Assembly (NCBI RefSeq): GCF_000470655.1
Contig: NC_021921.1
Coordinates: forward strand, 1,178,001 to 1,242,000
DNA: 64,000 bases
DNA from: Halorhabdus tiamatea SARL4B
GTDB lineage: Archaea > Halobacteriota > Halobacteria > Halobacteriales > Haloarculaceae
Direction: 5' to 3'
Below, in pieces: positions 8,342 through 16,968 of the stretch (positions within the stretch are counted from its first letter, which is position 1; each line of letters starts with the position of its first letter). Made by a program: the position numbers and the translations under genes. Under the pieces are notes generated by a model. The model saw only the letters and a list, made by a program, of their open reading frames with translations. It did no database searches and was not told the DNA's origin.

Positions 8342-8950
8342 ATGCACGTCGTCGTTCCGTTCGACGGCCGCGAGCCGAAAACCCGTCTGTCTCCCGTTCT
8401 CGACATCGAGGAGCGCCGCGAGTTCGCACGCGCGATGCTCGAAGATGTCGCGAGCACGATCGAATCCGTCGGGTTCGAACCGACGATTCTCGCGACGAGC
8501 GACGTCGACTGCGAGTGGCCCGTCGTCGTCGACGAGCGAACGCTGGACGCGGCCGTGAACGACCGGCTGGCCGAGATTGACGGACCGGTAGCGATCGTCA
8601 TGGCCGACCTCGCGCTCGCGACGCCCGACGCACTGGGTCGACTGTTCGCGGCCGGCGGCGATGTCGTGCTCGCGCCTGGACGGGGCGGGGGAACCAACGC
8701 AATCGTCGCTCGCCACCCCGACTTCCGGGTCGATTATCACGACGCCTCGATCACGGACCACCGGGAAATCGCCCATGATATTGGGGCGGAAATGGCCGAG
8801 GTCGACTCTTTCCGGCTGGCAAGCGACGTCGACGACCCGGCCGACCTCGCGGAGGTCCTGCTCCACGGCGAGGGACGGGCGGCCGCGTGGCTTCGCGAAC
8901 ACGGGTTCGAGCTTGCGAGCGAGGCGGGCCGCGTGAGCATCGAGCGGTAG
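8342..8950 (+). CDS. cofC: 2-phospho-L-lactate guanylyltransferase CofC
   Basis: CofC uses GTP to activate 2-phospho-L-lactate (or phosphoenolpyruvate) for coenzyme F420 synthesis. The 202-residue protein opens [20 protein letters not shown], the nucleotidyltransferase loop with the conserved K-T/S-R-L. It also has the MADLALATP metal-binding segment and the [12 protein letters not shown] substrate loop typical of CofC. The ATG directly follows the TAG of the preceding gene, so translation is probably coupled. cofG lies 72 bp downstream. Confidence 0.92.
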   Translation: MHVVVPFDGREPKTRLSPVLDIEERREFARAMLEDVASTIESVGFEPTILATSDVDCEWPVVVDERTLDAAVNDRLAEIDGPVAIVMADLALATPDALGRLFAAGGDVVLAPGRGGGTNAIVARHPDFRVDYHDASITDHREIAHDIGAEMAEVDSFRLASDVDDPADLAEVLLHGEGRAAAWLREHGFELASEAGRVSIER

Positions 8951-9022
8951 TCTCAGAGGAACGTCCGGGGACACGCTGCCGTCGACAGAACGTTTTTGGC
9001 TGCCGTGTTCCGAACTCCGAAC

Positions 9023-10138
9023 GTGATTCCCGGGGCCGAGGCATACGACGTCGACGTCACGATCGATCCCGCCGAGCGCGAGCGACTGCTGTCGGTCGGC
9101 CCCGAAGACGTGGCCGGCCCAGGCGAGGACGGCGGGCCGGCGGCACTTACCTTCGCCCGGAACGTCTTCGTCCCGCTGACGACCGCCTGCCGGTACACCT
9201 GCACGTACTGCACCTACTACGATCCGCCGGGCCAGGCCTCGTTGCTCTCGCCCGAGGAAGTCCGTGAGATCTGTCGAGAAGGAGCTGACGCCGGCTGTAC
9301 GGAAGCACTCTTTACCTTCGGCGACGATCCCGACGACCGCTACGACGCAATCCACGACCAACTCGCCGAGTGGGGCCACGACTCGATTCACTCCTATCTC
9401 CGGGAGGCCTGCGAGATTGCCCTCGACGAGGGGTTGCTCCCGCACGCGAACCCGGGTGATCAGACCCGCGAGCAGATGGCCCAGGTCGCCGACGTCAACG
9501 CCAGCATGGGCGTGATGCTCGAGACGACAGCCGACGTCGACGCCCACGCGGGCTCGCGCCGAAAGGAGCCGGGCCAGCGACTCGCGACCATCCGGACCGC
9601 GGGCGAACTCGGCGTCCCCTTCACGACCGGGATGCTGGTCGGCATCGGCGAGGACTGGACGGATCGCGCCGAGAGCATCCTGGCGATCGCCGAGCTGCAC
9701 GAACGGTACGGCCACGTCCAGGAGGTGATCGTCCAGCCCGTCTCGCCGAACGAGCGCTGGGACCGCGAGCCGCCGAGCCTGGAGACGATGGGCCGGACGG
9801 TCGCGATGGCACGGGCCGGATTGCCCGAGGCGATCAGCGTCCAGGTCCCGCCGAACCTGGCCCGGACGCGCGAGCTCCTCGACTGTGGGGTCGACGACCT
9901 CGGGGGTGTCTCGCCGGTCACCGACGACCACGTCAACCCGGACTACGCCTGGCCGGCCCTCGAGGAACTCCGGGCGATCGCCGACAGTGCGGGCGTCCCA
10001 CTGCGCGAGCGGTTGCCCGTCTACGACCGCTACGTCGACGAGGCGTGGCTCGGCGACCCGATTCTCGACGCGATCCGGGCCGAGGACGCGGCCGGCGAGC
10101 GATACCGGGCGGTACTCGAGTCGACCGGCCAGTTCTGA
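9023..10138 (+). CDS. cofG: 7,8-didemethyl-8-hydroxy-5-deazariboflavin synthase subunit CofG
   Basis: With CofH this radical SAM enzyme makes Fo, the chromophore of F420. The 371-residue product (from the GTG at 9023) carries the CxxxCxxC iron-sulfur motif CRYTCTYC at about residues 56-63. Conserved CofG segments follow (LPHANPGDQTREQM, SMGVMLETT and VQVPPNL). The GTG start is chosen because a T-rich box centred near 8995 lies 27 bp upstream; in-frame TTG 8996 and GTG 9005 are less likely. It sits beside cofC and is convergent with cofH. Confidence 0.93.
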   Translation: MIPGAEAYDVDVTIDPAERERLLSVGPEDVAGPGEDGGPAALTFARNVFVPLTTACRYTCTYCTYYDPPGQASLLSPEEVREICREGADAGCTEALFTFGDDPDDRYDAIHDQLAEWGHDSIHSYLREACEIALDEGLLPHANPGDQTREQMAQVADVNASMGVMLETTADVDAHAGSRRKEPGQRLATIRTAGELGVPFTTGMLVGIGEDWTDRAESILAIAELHERYGHVQEVIVQPVSPNERWDREPPSLETMGRTVAMARAGLPEAISVQVPPNLARTRELLDCGVDDLGGVSPVTDDHVNPDYAWPALEELRAIADSAGVPLRERLPVYDRYVDEAWLGDPILDAIRAEDAAGERYRAVLESTGQF

Positions 10139-10175
10139 CGGTACTTTGATACGCTCCCGGCCCGTCAACACAGGT

Positions 10176-10607
10176 ATGCGCGAGTCACTTCGATCGGCGC
10201 TCGCCTGGCAGGCGCTCGCGCTCGTCTGTTACTTCGCCGGCGTCACCCTCTTCGTCCTCGGGGCTGTCGGGCCGTTTCTCGCCCCGCCGGAGCGGTCGCT
10301 CGCGAACCTGACGACCGTCGACCTCCTGCTCGTCGTCGCCAGCCTCGTGCTGTTCGCTACCGGCGGCACGGCAAGCGCAAAGAGCGGGTGGCGAAACTCG
10401 TTGCCCGCTGGCTCGCCGTGGGGAACCCAGCCCGAGCGATCGAGCCGCGGGGAACCCAGCTACGGGGCCGATCGCGAAGCCGACCGCGAGCCACCCACGG
10501 CGTACGAAGACGGCGAACTGTACGTTCGATGTCCGGAATGTGGCGCGAAAAACGAGACGACCTACTCGTATTGCGGGGAGTGTTCGAGCGAGTTACCACG
10601 GCTGTGA
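10176..10607 (+). CDS. Small membrane protein with C-terminal zinc ribbon
   Basis: The 143-residue protein has two predicted membrane helices (LALVCYFAGVTLFVLGAVG and VDLLLVVASLVLFATGG). A flexible charged linker follows, then a C-terminal zinc ribbon with paired cysteines (CPEC and CGEC) of the DUF7577/zinc-ribbon type common in haloarchaea. No catalytic motif is seen. TTTGATAC about 28 bp upstream supports the ATG. It lies between cofG and cofH, but a link to F420 synthesis is not shown. Confidence 0.78.
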   Translation: MRESLRSALAWQALALVCYFAGVTLFVLGAVGPFLAPPERSLANLTTVDLLLVVASLVLFATGGTASAKSGWRNSLPAGSPWGTQPERSSRGEPSYGADREADREPPTAYEDGELYVRCPECGAKNETTYSYCGECSSELPRL

Positions 10608-10647
10608 GACGTAGTTTCGTCCGATCGCCCAAACCGAAGCGGCGCAG

Positions 10648-12003
10648 TCACTCGATCAGTGGTGTCCCATCGGCCTGTGGCCCGAGTCGCGGGCCCGGCG
10701 GATCGCCGCGGATCGGTTCCCGCTGTCGGTAATCGGTCGACCGTTCGACGGGGATCCGGCCGATCGACCGAACGAGTTCGTCGTAGTCCGCGAACGAGCG
10801 GTACTGGCCGAACTCCCCGCCTGCACGGGCCGTGATCTCCTCGGAGAGGATGGTCCCCATGAAGTCGTCCGCGCCACAGGATAACAGCTTCAGCCCGAAC
10901 TCGTCGCCGTACTTGACCCACGACGACTGAATGTGCTCGACGTTGTCGAGGAACAGCCGCGAGACGGCGATCATGAGCTCGTCCTCGGATTGCGAGGGAC
11001 CGCTCTCGACCATCCCGTTCTCGGCGAGGGGCGTGTTCGGGTGGACGAAAGAGAGCGGCACGAACTCCGTGATCGCGCCCGTCCGGTCCTGAAGATCGCG
11101 GACCCGTTTCAGGTGTCGCGCCCGGTGGGCCTCGTTCTCGACGTGGCCGTACATGATCGTCGAGGTGACGTCGAGGCCCACGTCGGCAGCGGCTTCCATC
11201 GCTTCGAGCCAGCCATCCGTGTCGATCTTGGCCGGACAGATCACGTCCCGGACTTCCTCGACGAGGATCTCCGCGGCGGTGCCCGGCACGCTGTCGAGGC
11301 CGGCGTCGGCGAGTCGACGATAGACCTCGCGGTAGTCCCAGTCGGTTCCCCGCCGGGCGTGGGCGGCCTCCTCGGGCGTCATCGAGTGAACGTGGACGCC
11401 GTCGACGGACATCGCCTCGATCTGTTCGGCGTACGTGCCGGGATCGGTGGTGTAGGCCTCCGGCGAGCGGTAATTCAGTGCGCCTCTGTCCTCGGGACCG
11501 ACAGCCTCCAGGATCTCGCGGTGCTCGTCGTCGAGGGCCAAGGCGGGGTGCAATCCCGAGACGGAGGTCACCTCGTAGATACCGCGTTCGACGGCGTCTG
11601 CGACGATCTCACGGGACTCGGCGGGCGTCTTGGTGAATCCCGGGTGATCGTCGGGGCGGTCGGCCCGGAACTGCTCGGCGCTGTCCTTGAAGTTACAGAA
11701 CAGACACCCGGTGTCACACGCGGTCGTGACGTTGTTGTTGAGGTTGGCGACGACGGTGACTTCCTCGCCGACGACCGCGGCCCGGCGGCGATCGGCGGCC
11801 TCGAGGACGGCCTCCTTGCGCTCGCGGTCGATCCCGCCGCGGTCCGAACCCGTCGTCAGTAACTCGATCGCGTCCTCGACGGTCAGGCGTTCGCCTGCGC
11901 GGGCTTTCGCGAGTGCGTTCTCGAAGGACTGCTCGCTCGCGGGCCGATACTCGAAGTCGAAGTGCTCCCGGGGGACGTTCGTCCCCGCGTCGAACGCAGC
12001 CAT
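10648..12003 (-). CDS. cofH: Fo synthase subunit CofH
   Basis: CofH joins tyrosine-derived hydroxybenzyl radical to 5-amino-6-ribitylaminouracil, the step before CofG. The 451-residue radical SAM protein has the cluster motif CDTGCLFC at residues 96-103. The conserved SGLHP, HVHSMTPEE and TSTIMYGHVE segments of the CofH/MqnC group are also present. The C-terminal 40 residues are rich in Pro, Gly and Arg and look disordered. Plus-strand GTCATAACG at 12022-12032 gives a TATA box about 27 bp before the ATG. It is convergent with the cofG side of the cluster. Confidence 0.93.
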   Translation of the reverse strand: MAAFDAGTNVPREHFDFEYRPASEQSFENALAKARAGERLTVEDAIELLTTGSDRGGIDRERKEAVLEAADRRRAAVVGEEVTVVANLNNNVTTACDTGCLFCNFKDSAEQFRADRPDDHPGFTKTPAESREIVADAVERGIYEVTSVSGLHPALALDDEHREILEAVGPEDRGALNYRSPEAYTTDPGTYAEQIEAMSVDGVHVHSMTPEEAAHARRGTDWDYREVYRRLADAGLDSVPGTAAEILVEEVRDVICPAKIDTDGWLEAMEAAADVGLDVTSTIMYGHVENEAHRARHLKRVRDLQDRTGAITEFVPLSFVHPNTPLAENGMVESGPSQSEDELMIAVSRLFLDNVEHIQSSWVKYGDEFGLKLLSCGADDFMGTILSEEITARAGGEFGQYRSFADYDELVRSIGRIPVERSTDYRQREPIRGDPPGPRLGPQADGTPLIE

Positions 12004-12142
12004 CCCTCGATAGGTCGGGATCGAGCGTCATAACGTCAGGGGTCGCGTCGAAGCGCGCCGGCGTCGAAACGGGCAGACCGTCAAGCGGATCTGTTGACCC
12101 CGAACACAACGTTGATTCGACGGACCCCCCTCTGGGTGCCCA

Positions 12143-13741
12143 GTGAACGACCGCTCTCCCGACGACGAGTCGGACCCGTCTGCGGACGACCGACTCGAGT
12201 CCCCACCCACGACGTCTCCCCCTCCAGACCCCGACGGAGACCAGACGGAGGACGACCCAGCCGGCGACGACGGGTCGGCGAACTCCATCACCGAAGGGAG
12301 TCTCATCCGGCCGCTGATCGGACTCGCGTGGCCGATCGTCGTCATCCAGCTGTTGCAGGTCACCTACAACATCGCCGACACGCTGTGGCTCGGCCGGCTG
12401 TCGGCCGACGCCGTCGGCGCGATCAGCCTCGCCTTCCCGCTGATCTTCCTGTTGATCGCCGTCGCCGGCGGCTTTACGACCGCTGGAGCTATTCTCGTTG
12501 CCCAGTACACCGGCGCGAAAGGCGACCGGTCGGCTGGCCTCGTGACCGGCCAGACGGTCAGCTTTGTCGGACTGCTGTCGGTCGTGATCGGGGTCGTCGG
12601 GTACTTCTACACCCGTCCTGCGCTCGAACTCCTGCCGAGCGACCCGGAGACGTCGGCGTCGGTCATCCCGCTTGCGGCCGACTACATGGAAGTCATCTTC
12701 ATGGGGATCCCGCTGATGTTCGGCTTTTTCATCTTCTCGGCGCTCATGCGGGGCTACGGCGACACGCGGACCCCGATGTTCGTGATGGTCGTATCCGTGG
12801 CGTTGAACGTCTTCGCCGACCCCTTCTTCATCTTCGGGTTCGCCGACAATCCGCTGTTTTCGTGGCTCGGCCTCGGTGGGCTGGAAGCCACCCTGCACGC
12901 GGCGACCGGCTTCACTGGGCTCGGTATCGAAGGTGCGGCGCTGGCGACGATCCTCTCGCGTGGGGTCGGGACCGCGATCGGCCTCTGGCTGTTGTTCGGG
13001 ACGGGAATCGGCCCCGCCGTCACGTTCGAGCACCTGCGGCCCGACTTCGAGGTCATCGAGGATATCGTTCGACTGGGGACCCCGAGCATGGTCGAGCAAT
13101 CGACCAGCGCGCTGGCGATGATCACACTGACGGCCATGATCGTCACGTTCACGCCGCCGGTCGTGGCGGCCTACGGCCTGGGCAATCGCCTCATCTCGCT
13201 GGTCTTTCTGCCGGCGATGGGGTTGGGCCGGGCGATCGACACGATGGTCGGCCAGAATCTGGGGGCCGATCGGGCCGATCGGGCCTCGCGGGCGACCTGG
13301 CTGGCCGCCGGGACCGGCGCGGGCGTGATGGCGGTCGTGGCTGTCATCGCGGTGGTGTTCACCGAACCCATCGTCGCCGTGTTCATGGGCGACGTGCCCG
13401 ATGCCGCCGCGACCATCGCTAACGGGGTCGAATACGTCCGGATCCGGTCGGTCGAGTTCGCCTTCATCGGCGTGACGCAGGTTATCCTCGGAGCTTTCCG
13501 GGGGGCCGGAAACACCCGCACGGCGATGGTCATCTCGATTCTGACGCTGTGGATCGGCCGGGTCGGGAGCGTCTACGTCCTCGTGTTCGCTCTCGGGTGG
13601 GGCGCGACCGGCGTCTGGGTCGGGATGGCGCTCGGCAACATCGTCGGTGCAGTCATCGGCGTCGCGTGGTTCCTCCGGGGCACCTGGACGGAGCGATACA
13701 TCGACGAACCCGCCGTCGACGCCGAGGAGACAATCTCGTGA
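12143..13741 (+). CDS. MATE-family efflux transporter
   Basis: The 532-residue protein starts with a long acidic, proline-rich cytoplasmic tail of about 50 residues. It then has twelve predicted helices in two MatE halves; recognisable segments are LIGLAWPIVVIQLLQVTYNIADTLWLG at the first helix and VGQNLGADRADRA after the first domain. MATE transporters export drugs or metabolites using Na+ or H+ gradients. The start is a GTG at 12143. The long acidic N-tail could contain later starts, but no other good start codon precedes the first helix. Confidence 0.88.
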   Translation: MNDRSPDDESDPSADDRLESPPTTSPPPDPDGDQTEDDPAGDDGSANSITEGSLIRPLIGLAWPIVVIQLLQVTYNIADTLWLGRLSADAVGAISLAFPLIFLLIAVAGGFTTAGAILVAQYTGAKGDRSAGLVTGQTVSFVGLLSVVIGVVGYFYTRPALELLPSDPETSASVIPLAADYMEVIFMGIPLMFGFFIFSALMRGYGDTRTPMFVMVVSVALNVFADPFFIFGFADNPLFSWLGLGGLEATLHAATGFTGLGIEGAALATILSRGVGTAIGLWLLFGTGIGPAVTFEHLRPDFEVIEDIVRLGTPSMVEQSTSALAMITLTAMIVTFTPPVVAAYGLGNRLISLVFLPAMGLGRAIDTMVGQNLGADRADRASRATWLAAGTGAGVMAVVAVIAVVFTEPIVAVFMGDVPDAAATIANGVEYVRIRSVEFAFIGVTQVILGAFRGAGNTRTAMVISILTLWIGRVGSVYVLVFALGWGATGVWVGMALGNIVGAVIGVAWFLRGTWTERYIDEPAVDAEETIS

Positions 13742-13766
13742 GTCACGAACGTCGATCCGTTTACGT

Positions 13767-14132
13767 TCAGGAAAACAGCAGTCCGAGATTGATCCCGGTG
13801 ATGACGGTGCCGACGATCGCCAGGAGAATCGGCGGGCCGTAAAACAGCAAGTAATCGTCTTCGAGGCGACCGGCCCAGATGCTGATCCCGAGACAGGCAT
13901 ACAGCACGAGCAACTTCATCGCCAGGAAGCCGCCGCCACCGAAGAGATCGATCGCGAGGTTGACGATCGGGTTCGCCTCGACGTGGACCCGGCTGAAATA
14001 GGCGATCGTAATCGTCGTGACGATGTCGCCGACGCCGTAGGTCGCCAGCGCGAGCAACCACACGTTCCGGAAGGAGTCCTCTTCGAAGGGCGAGCCTTCG
14101 AGGTGGAGCCAGTCAGGGCGGGCCGTTGCCAT
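13767..14132 (-). CDS. DUF5658-like small membrane protein
   Basis: The 121-residue protein has about four membrane helices (for example FRNVWLLALATYGVGDIVTT and LAIDLFGGGGFLAMKLLVLY) and an NPIVN motif between the first two. This matches the DUF5658 family of short haloarchaeal membrane proteins of unknown role. An A/T-rich GATATTTG near 14160 lies about 27 bp before the ATG. It is convergent with the MATE gene. Confidence 0.78.
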   Translation of the reverse strand: MATARPDWLHLEGSPFEEDSFRNVWLLALATYGVGDIVTTITIAYFSRVHVEANPIVNLAIDLFGGGGFLAMKLLVLYACLGISIWAGRLEDDYLLFYGPPILLAIVGTVITGINLGLLFS

Positions 14133-14365
14133 CGATCAACATAAGCACCCCAACCGACAAATATCACATCCCCCGGTTATCAAATCCGATGTTGGAGGGT
14201 GAGGCGAACAGGGCAATTGTCATCACTCGTAGAGTAGCTACGAACTGGCAATGTTCGTCATGAGCGCTCAATATCGGTGAGAAGAGCAAAGATGTCCTGC
14301 GGGGACTTGGATACTGGTTTTCGAACAGAGATGGGGAGAATAGACGCTACATCTGCTGATGGTAT

Positions 14366-15235
14366 TTAGCCACATCGGACGGTGTTTCCGTCGGAGTGTT
14401 CAACACATCCCTTCGTTGGAGTCCCGGACAATGTTATGTCTGGTTCGTAGATCAGTCTATCATCAGAATCTCGAATGTCAGTGTTATCGACGAACAATGT
14501 CCCAGTTTTCGTCGTAAGATTGGCCGTGATCATGCCACCTTGTTTGGTTTTGAGTGTGGCAGAAGCAAGGCTCATGTCGCCATTTGATTCGAATTCAATA
14601 TTGCCTGTTGGGCCTTCGACAGTGGCCGAGTCGAGCAAAAGATCCCCATCAGTGGCTGACAGAATCACATTGCCGTTCTTGGATTTGATGTCCGATCGTT
14701 GAGCGGAGATCTGATCGGCCGATAAGTCGATCGCGTCATTTGCATCGATCGTTGTATCGGCGATGTTGAGCGTTTCGTTGGCGATAACGGTGACAGCACT
14801 GTTCTTCGATTTGACCTTCGAACCCGTGACTGTGACGTCACCCTGTGTGGCGGTAAGACTGACAGGGCCAGTACCCGATTCTATCGTAACTTTCGAATTG
14901 ATATCCCCTGCAGTTATTGAAACGCCGTCATTCTTCGCTTTGACTTTACCCATACCATCAGGAATAACGAGGTTCGCAGATGGATCATTAAATTCGTAGA
15001 GTTGTTCTTCAGAGTATGTTGACTCATCCGAATCGTAGAATCCATCCCCATCTTTGTCGTCCCACGCGTCCCCTCCTGGAGGAGACCCGTCGAACGTGTC
15101 CGCTGCCTGGATCGACCCGCTGCCGGTCGCTGAATCGCTGAACATCCCGTAGGTCGTCGCGCCGGCACTGAATCCGACACCGGCGACGAACACGCCCGCG
15201 ATCACGGCAACGGCGAGAAGTCGGCGCGAACTCAC
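14366..15235 (-). CDS. Secreted beta-helical repeat protein with SipW-type signal peptide
   Basis: The 289-residue protein starts VSSRRLLAVAVIAGVFVAGVG and continues GMFSDSATGSGSIQA, which is the SipW-dependent signal layout (a hydrophobic helix then FSDxxT). An EF-hand-like calcium loop follows (DKDGDGFYDSDE, about residues 64-75). About 170 residues of short repeats come next, such as DVTVTGSKVKSKN, NLNIADTT-like rungs, SDIKSKNGNVILSATDG and ASATLKTKQGG, suggesting a beta-solenoid. The GTG start overlaps the SipW stop in a GTGA, so translation is coupled. Two cysteines near the C-terminus may pair. Function unknown; a surface or matrix role is inferred. Confidence 0.8.
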   Translation of the reverse strand: MSSRRLLAVAVIAGVFVAGVGFSAGATTYGMFSDSATGSGSIQAADTFDGSPPGGDAWDDKDGDGFYDSDESTYSEEQLYEFNDPSANLVIPDGMGKVKAKNDGVSITAGDINSKVTIESGTGPVSLTATQGDVTVTGSKVKSKNSAVTVIANETLNIADTTIDANDAIDLSADQISAQRSDIKSKNGNVILSATDGDLLLDSATVEGPTGNIEFESNGDMSLASATLKTKQGGMITANLTTKTGTLFVDNTDIRDSDDRLIYEPDITLSGTPTKGCVEHSDGNTVRCG

Positions 15236-15777
15236 GACGTCTCCCCCTCCTCCGACTCCGTTACGTCCGTGTACAGCGACCACATTTCCGAGACGACCAA
15301 CAGAGTCGCTGGCACGACGACGAGGGTGACGAGTCCCGTCGTCGATCCCGCAAAGGCGATCAGATAGCCGATCAACGGGACGTGAAACTGCACGACGCCG
15401 ACGACGTTCGAAGCTGCGACGAGTTGCTCGTCGGGGTTGTCGTTCGCATCGCCCTTGGTACGGAACTGCAGTTGGTCATCAGCCGTTTCGATATCGACGA
15501 CGCGGTGTGTGACCCGGGTTGTACTCCCAGCATTCTCAGATTCTACGTAGGTGATCACGTCCTCTCGTTCGATGCGATCCGCGGGGACGTCACTGACGAG
15601 AACGACGGCTCCGGCGTCGATACTAGGCGACATACTGTCAGAACGGACGACGAAACTGTGGTCAGCACCCGCGAGTTGTGGGACTGTCGTGACGAGTACC
15701 GCGCCCAAAACGAACAGGAAAACGAGGACTACTGCGATGGTTCCGAGTCGTCTCCAGTCGAAGTCTGTCGGATTCAT
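15232..15777 (-). CDS. sipW: Signal peptidase I, ER/SipW type
   Basis: The 181-residue enzyme has an N-terminal membrane helix (IAVVLVFLFVLGAVLVT). The catalytic serine lies in VRSDSMSPS (Ser48). A histidine replaces the bacterial lysine in TTRVTHRVV (His91), and a conserved GDAN motif (Asp110) follows, so it belongs to the Ser-His archaeal/ER class. A second helix pair lies at the C-terminus. It stands between two proteins with SipW-type signals, one ending 59 bp upstream and one overlapping by 4 bp downstream, and is probably their dedicated processing enzyme. Confidence 0.9.
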   Translation of the reverse strand: MNPTDFDWRRLGTIAVVLVFLFVLGAVLVTTVPQLAGADHSFVVRSDSMSPSIDAGAVVLVSDVPADRIEREDVITYVESENAGSTTRVTHRVVDIETADDQLQFRTKGDANDNPDEQLVAASNVVGVVQFHVPLIGYLIAFAGSTTGLVTLVVVPATLLVVSEMWSLYTDVTESEEGETS

Positions 15778-15836
15778 TACGTCGGGAGATTACCGAGCTG
15801 TCGAACGATCACGCGGATTCCAAGAGACGGTCCGCG

Positions 15837-16370
15837 TTACGTCTGTTGGGTGGCGTTGAACGTCACCGTGATACCGACACTATCGCCCTGGTAGTCGTTG
15901 CCAGTATCTTCCCCGAGAGTAAAGTTAGCATTTACCGTGATCGTGTCGCCCCCGCCGAGCGTTGCAACGTTTTCGTAGGTGCCAGTAAGGTCGGCAAGGG
16001 TTCCACCCGAGAAGGAGCCAATGTCTGTTCCACCTGCGTTGAGTTCAGCGGTGTTGACGTCTAACTGCTGGGAGAAATTAGAATTGTCGTCGACCGATAC
16101 GTCAACAGTCAGGTTAGCGGCGACGCCCGCCTCGTACGTCGTGCTGATCGACTGCATGCCTGTACTTTCCGTGGGATAGAGGCCAGTAACGGAGAAATTG
16201 CTACTAACGGGATCCAGAGTCAAATCGCCTGCCTGGATACTGTTATCGGATGTCGTCTCGTCGCTGAACAGTGCGAACGTCCCCACACCGGCCGCTGCCG
16301 CCGCGAGTCCGATGACTAGTATGCTTGCCAGTACGCGCCGTCTCGTGAGCTTGATATCGAAGTCAATCAT
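15837..16370 (-). CDS. TasA/camelysin-like secreted protein with SipW-type signal
   Basis: The 177-residue protein starts KLTRRRVLASILVIGLAAAA, then GTFALFSDETTSDNSIQAGDL, the classic SipW-dependent signal and cleavage context seen in TasA and CalY. The mature region of about 140 residues is beta-rich, Asn/Thr/Gly-rich and cysteine-free, with the GTYENVATLGGGDT and TVTFNATQ segments of the TasA/CalY fold. Related archaeal proteins form bundling pili and bacterial TasA forms biofilm fibres. It is the first gene of a three-gene operon with sipW. A TATA-like TTTAAGTGG at 16432-16440 (minus strand) suggests a leader of about 40 nt. Confidence 0.85.
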   Translation of the reverse strand: MIDFDIKLTRRRVLASILVIGLAAAAAGVGTFALFSDETTSDNSIQAGDLTLDPVSSNFSVTGLYPTESTGMQSISTTYEAGVAANLTVDVSVDDNSNFSQQLDVNTAELNAGGTDIGSFSGGTLADLTGTYENVATLGGGDTITVNANFTLGEDTGNDYQGDSVGITVTFNATQQT

Positions 16371-16968
16371 GGGTGAAACCCTGGTTCTCGCCTTCGAAGA
16401 GGCGTTTCTATGTAAGTGAACACACTACACCCACTTAAATCACCGTACGTCTATTCTTCGTGTGAAAAACCAAACGAACATTTGATAACTGGAGCGATAG
16501 TATTGAATATGCCAGTAATTGCATAAAAAACAGATCGTATCGATATCAATCCGGCTGAAATCGTGAAAGACCCATATGCACAGTCGTGATAATCGAGCGT
16601 TAGAAGCCGTCTATATCCACATTTCGGCCGTTTAAGCCATCCTTTCGAATAGACGAACAGTATCACCTGTGATATCAGAGGTTTCAGCCCCGAAAGCGGT
16701 GGTTTTCATCGATGTGGCTGTCAGCCATCACGAAGACTCCACCGATATATTCGCCACAAAGACAATACAGGCCGACAGAGCGGTCGTTGAGGACTTGACG
16801 CCCAGGTATCGAGATTGAAACAGTCACTATCGACGGCAGGAAGATCGTAACTGAACGCAGCCGACAGGTATTCACTCCACACGTTCCGTCGGCGAGACGT
16901 CGTCCCGCTTGGGAGAACTGCTGGATCGATTCATGGGAATGGAAGAACGAAGCCGAACGTCTCGCCGA
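16371..16968. other. 598-bp low-GC intergenic region without a convincing gene
   Basis: The part nearest 16370 holds the promoter of the SipW operon. From 16450 to 16880 the sequence is much more A/T-rich than its surroundings. Short open frames of 60-70 codons exist on the minus strand (16451-16666 and 16684-16875), but their composition and lack of haloarchaeal acidity argue against coding. Fragments such as NVWSEYLSAAFSYDL in the minus-strand frame near 16860 look protein-like but have no start and soon stop, so a decayed mobile-element remnant is possible. Confidence 0.6.

Noticed and set aside
7604-10171. 855-codon minus-strand open frame across cofC and cofG
   Set aside because: It lies antisense to recognisable radical SAM and CofC genes and shows only Arg/Val/Gly/Asp-rich shadow composition.
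11714-13900. 728-codon minus-strand open frame
   Set aside because: Antisense to the MATE gene and the cofH start; sequence is low-complexity Arg/Asp/Pro shadow without domains.
16451-16875. Two minus-strand open frames of 63 and 71 codons
   Set aside because: They lack acidic haloarchaeal composition, recognisable domains and promoters; probably chance frames in A/T-rich DNA.
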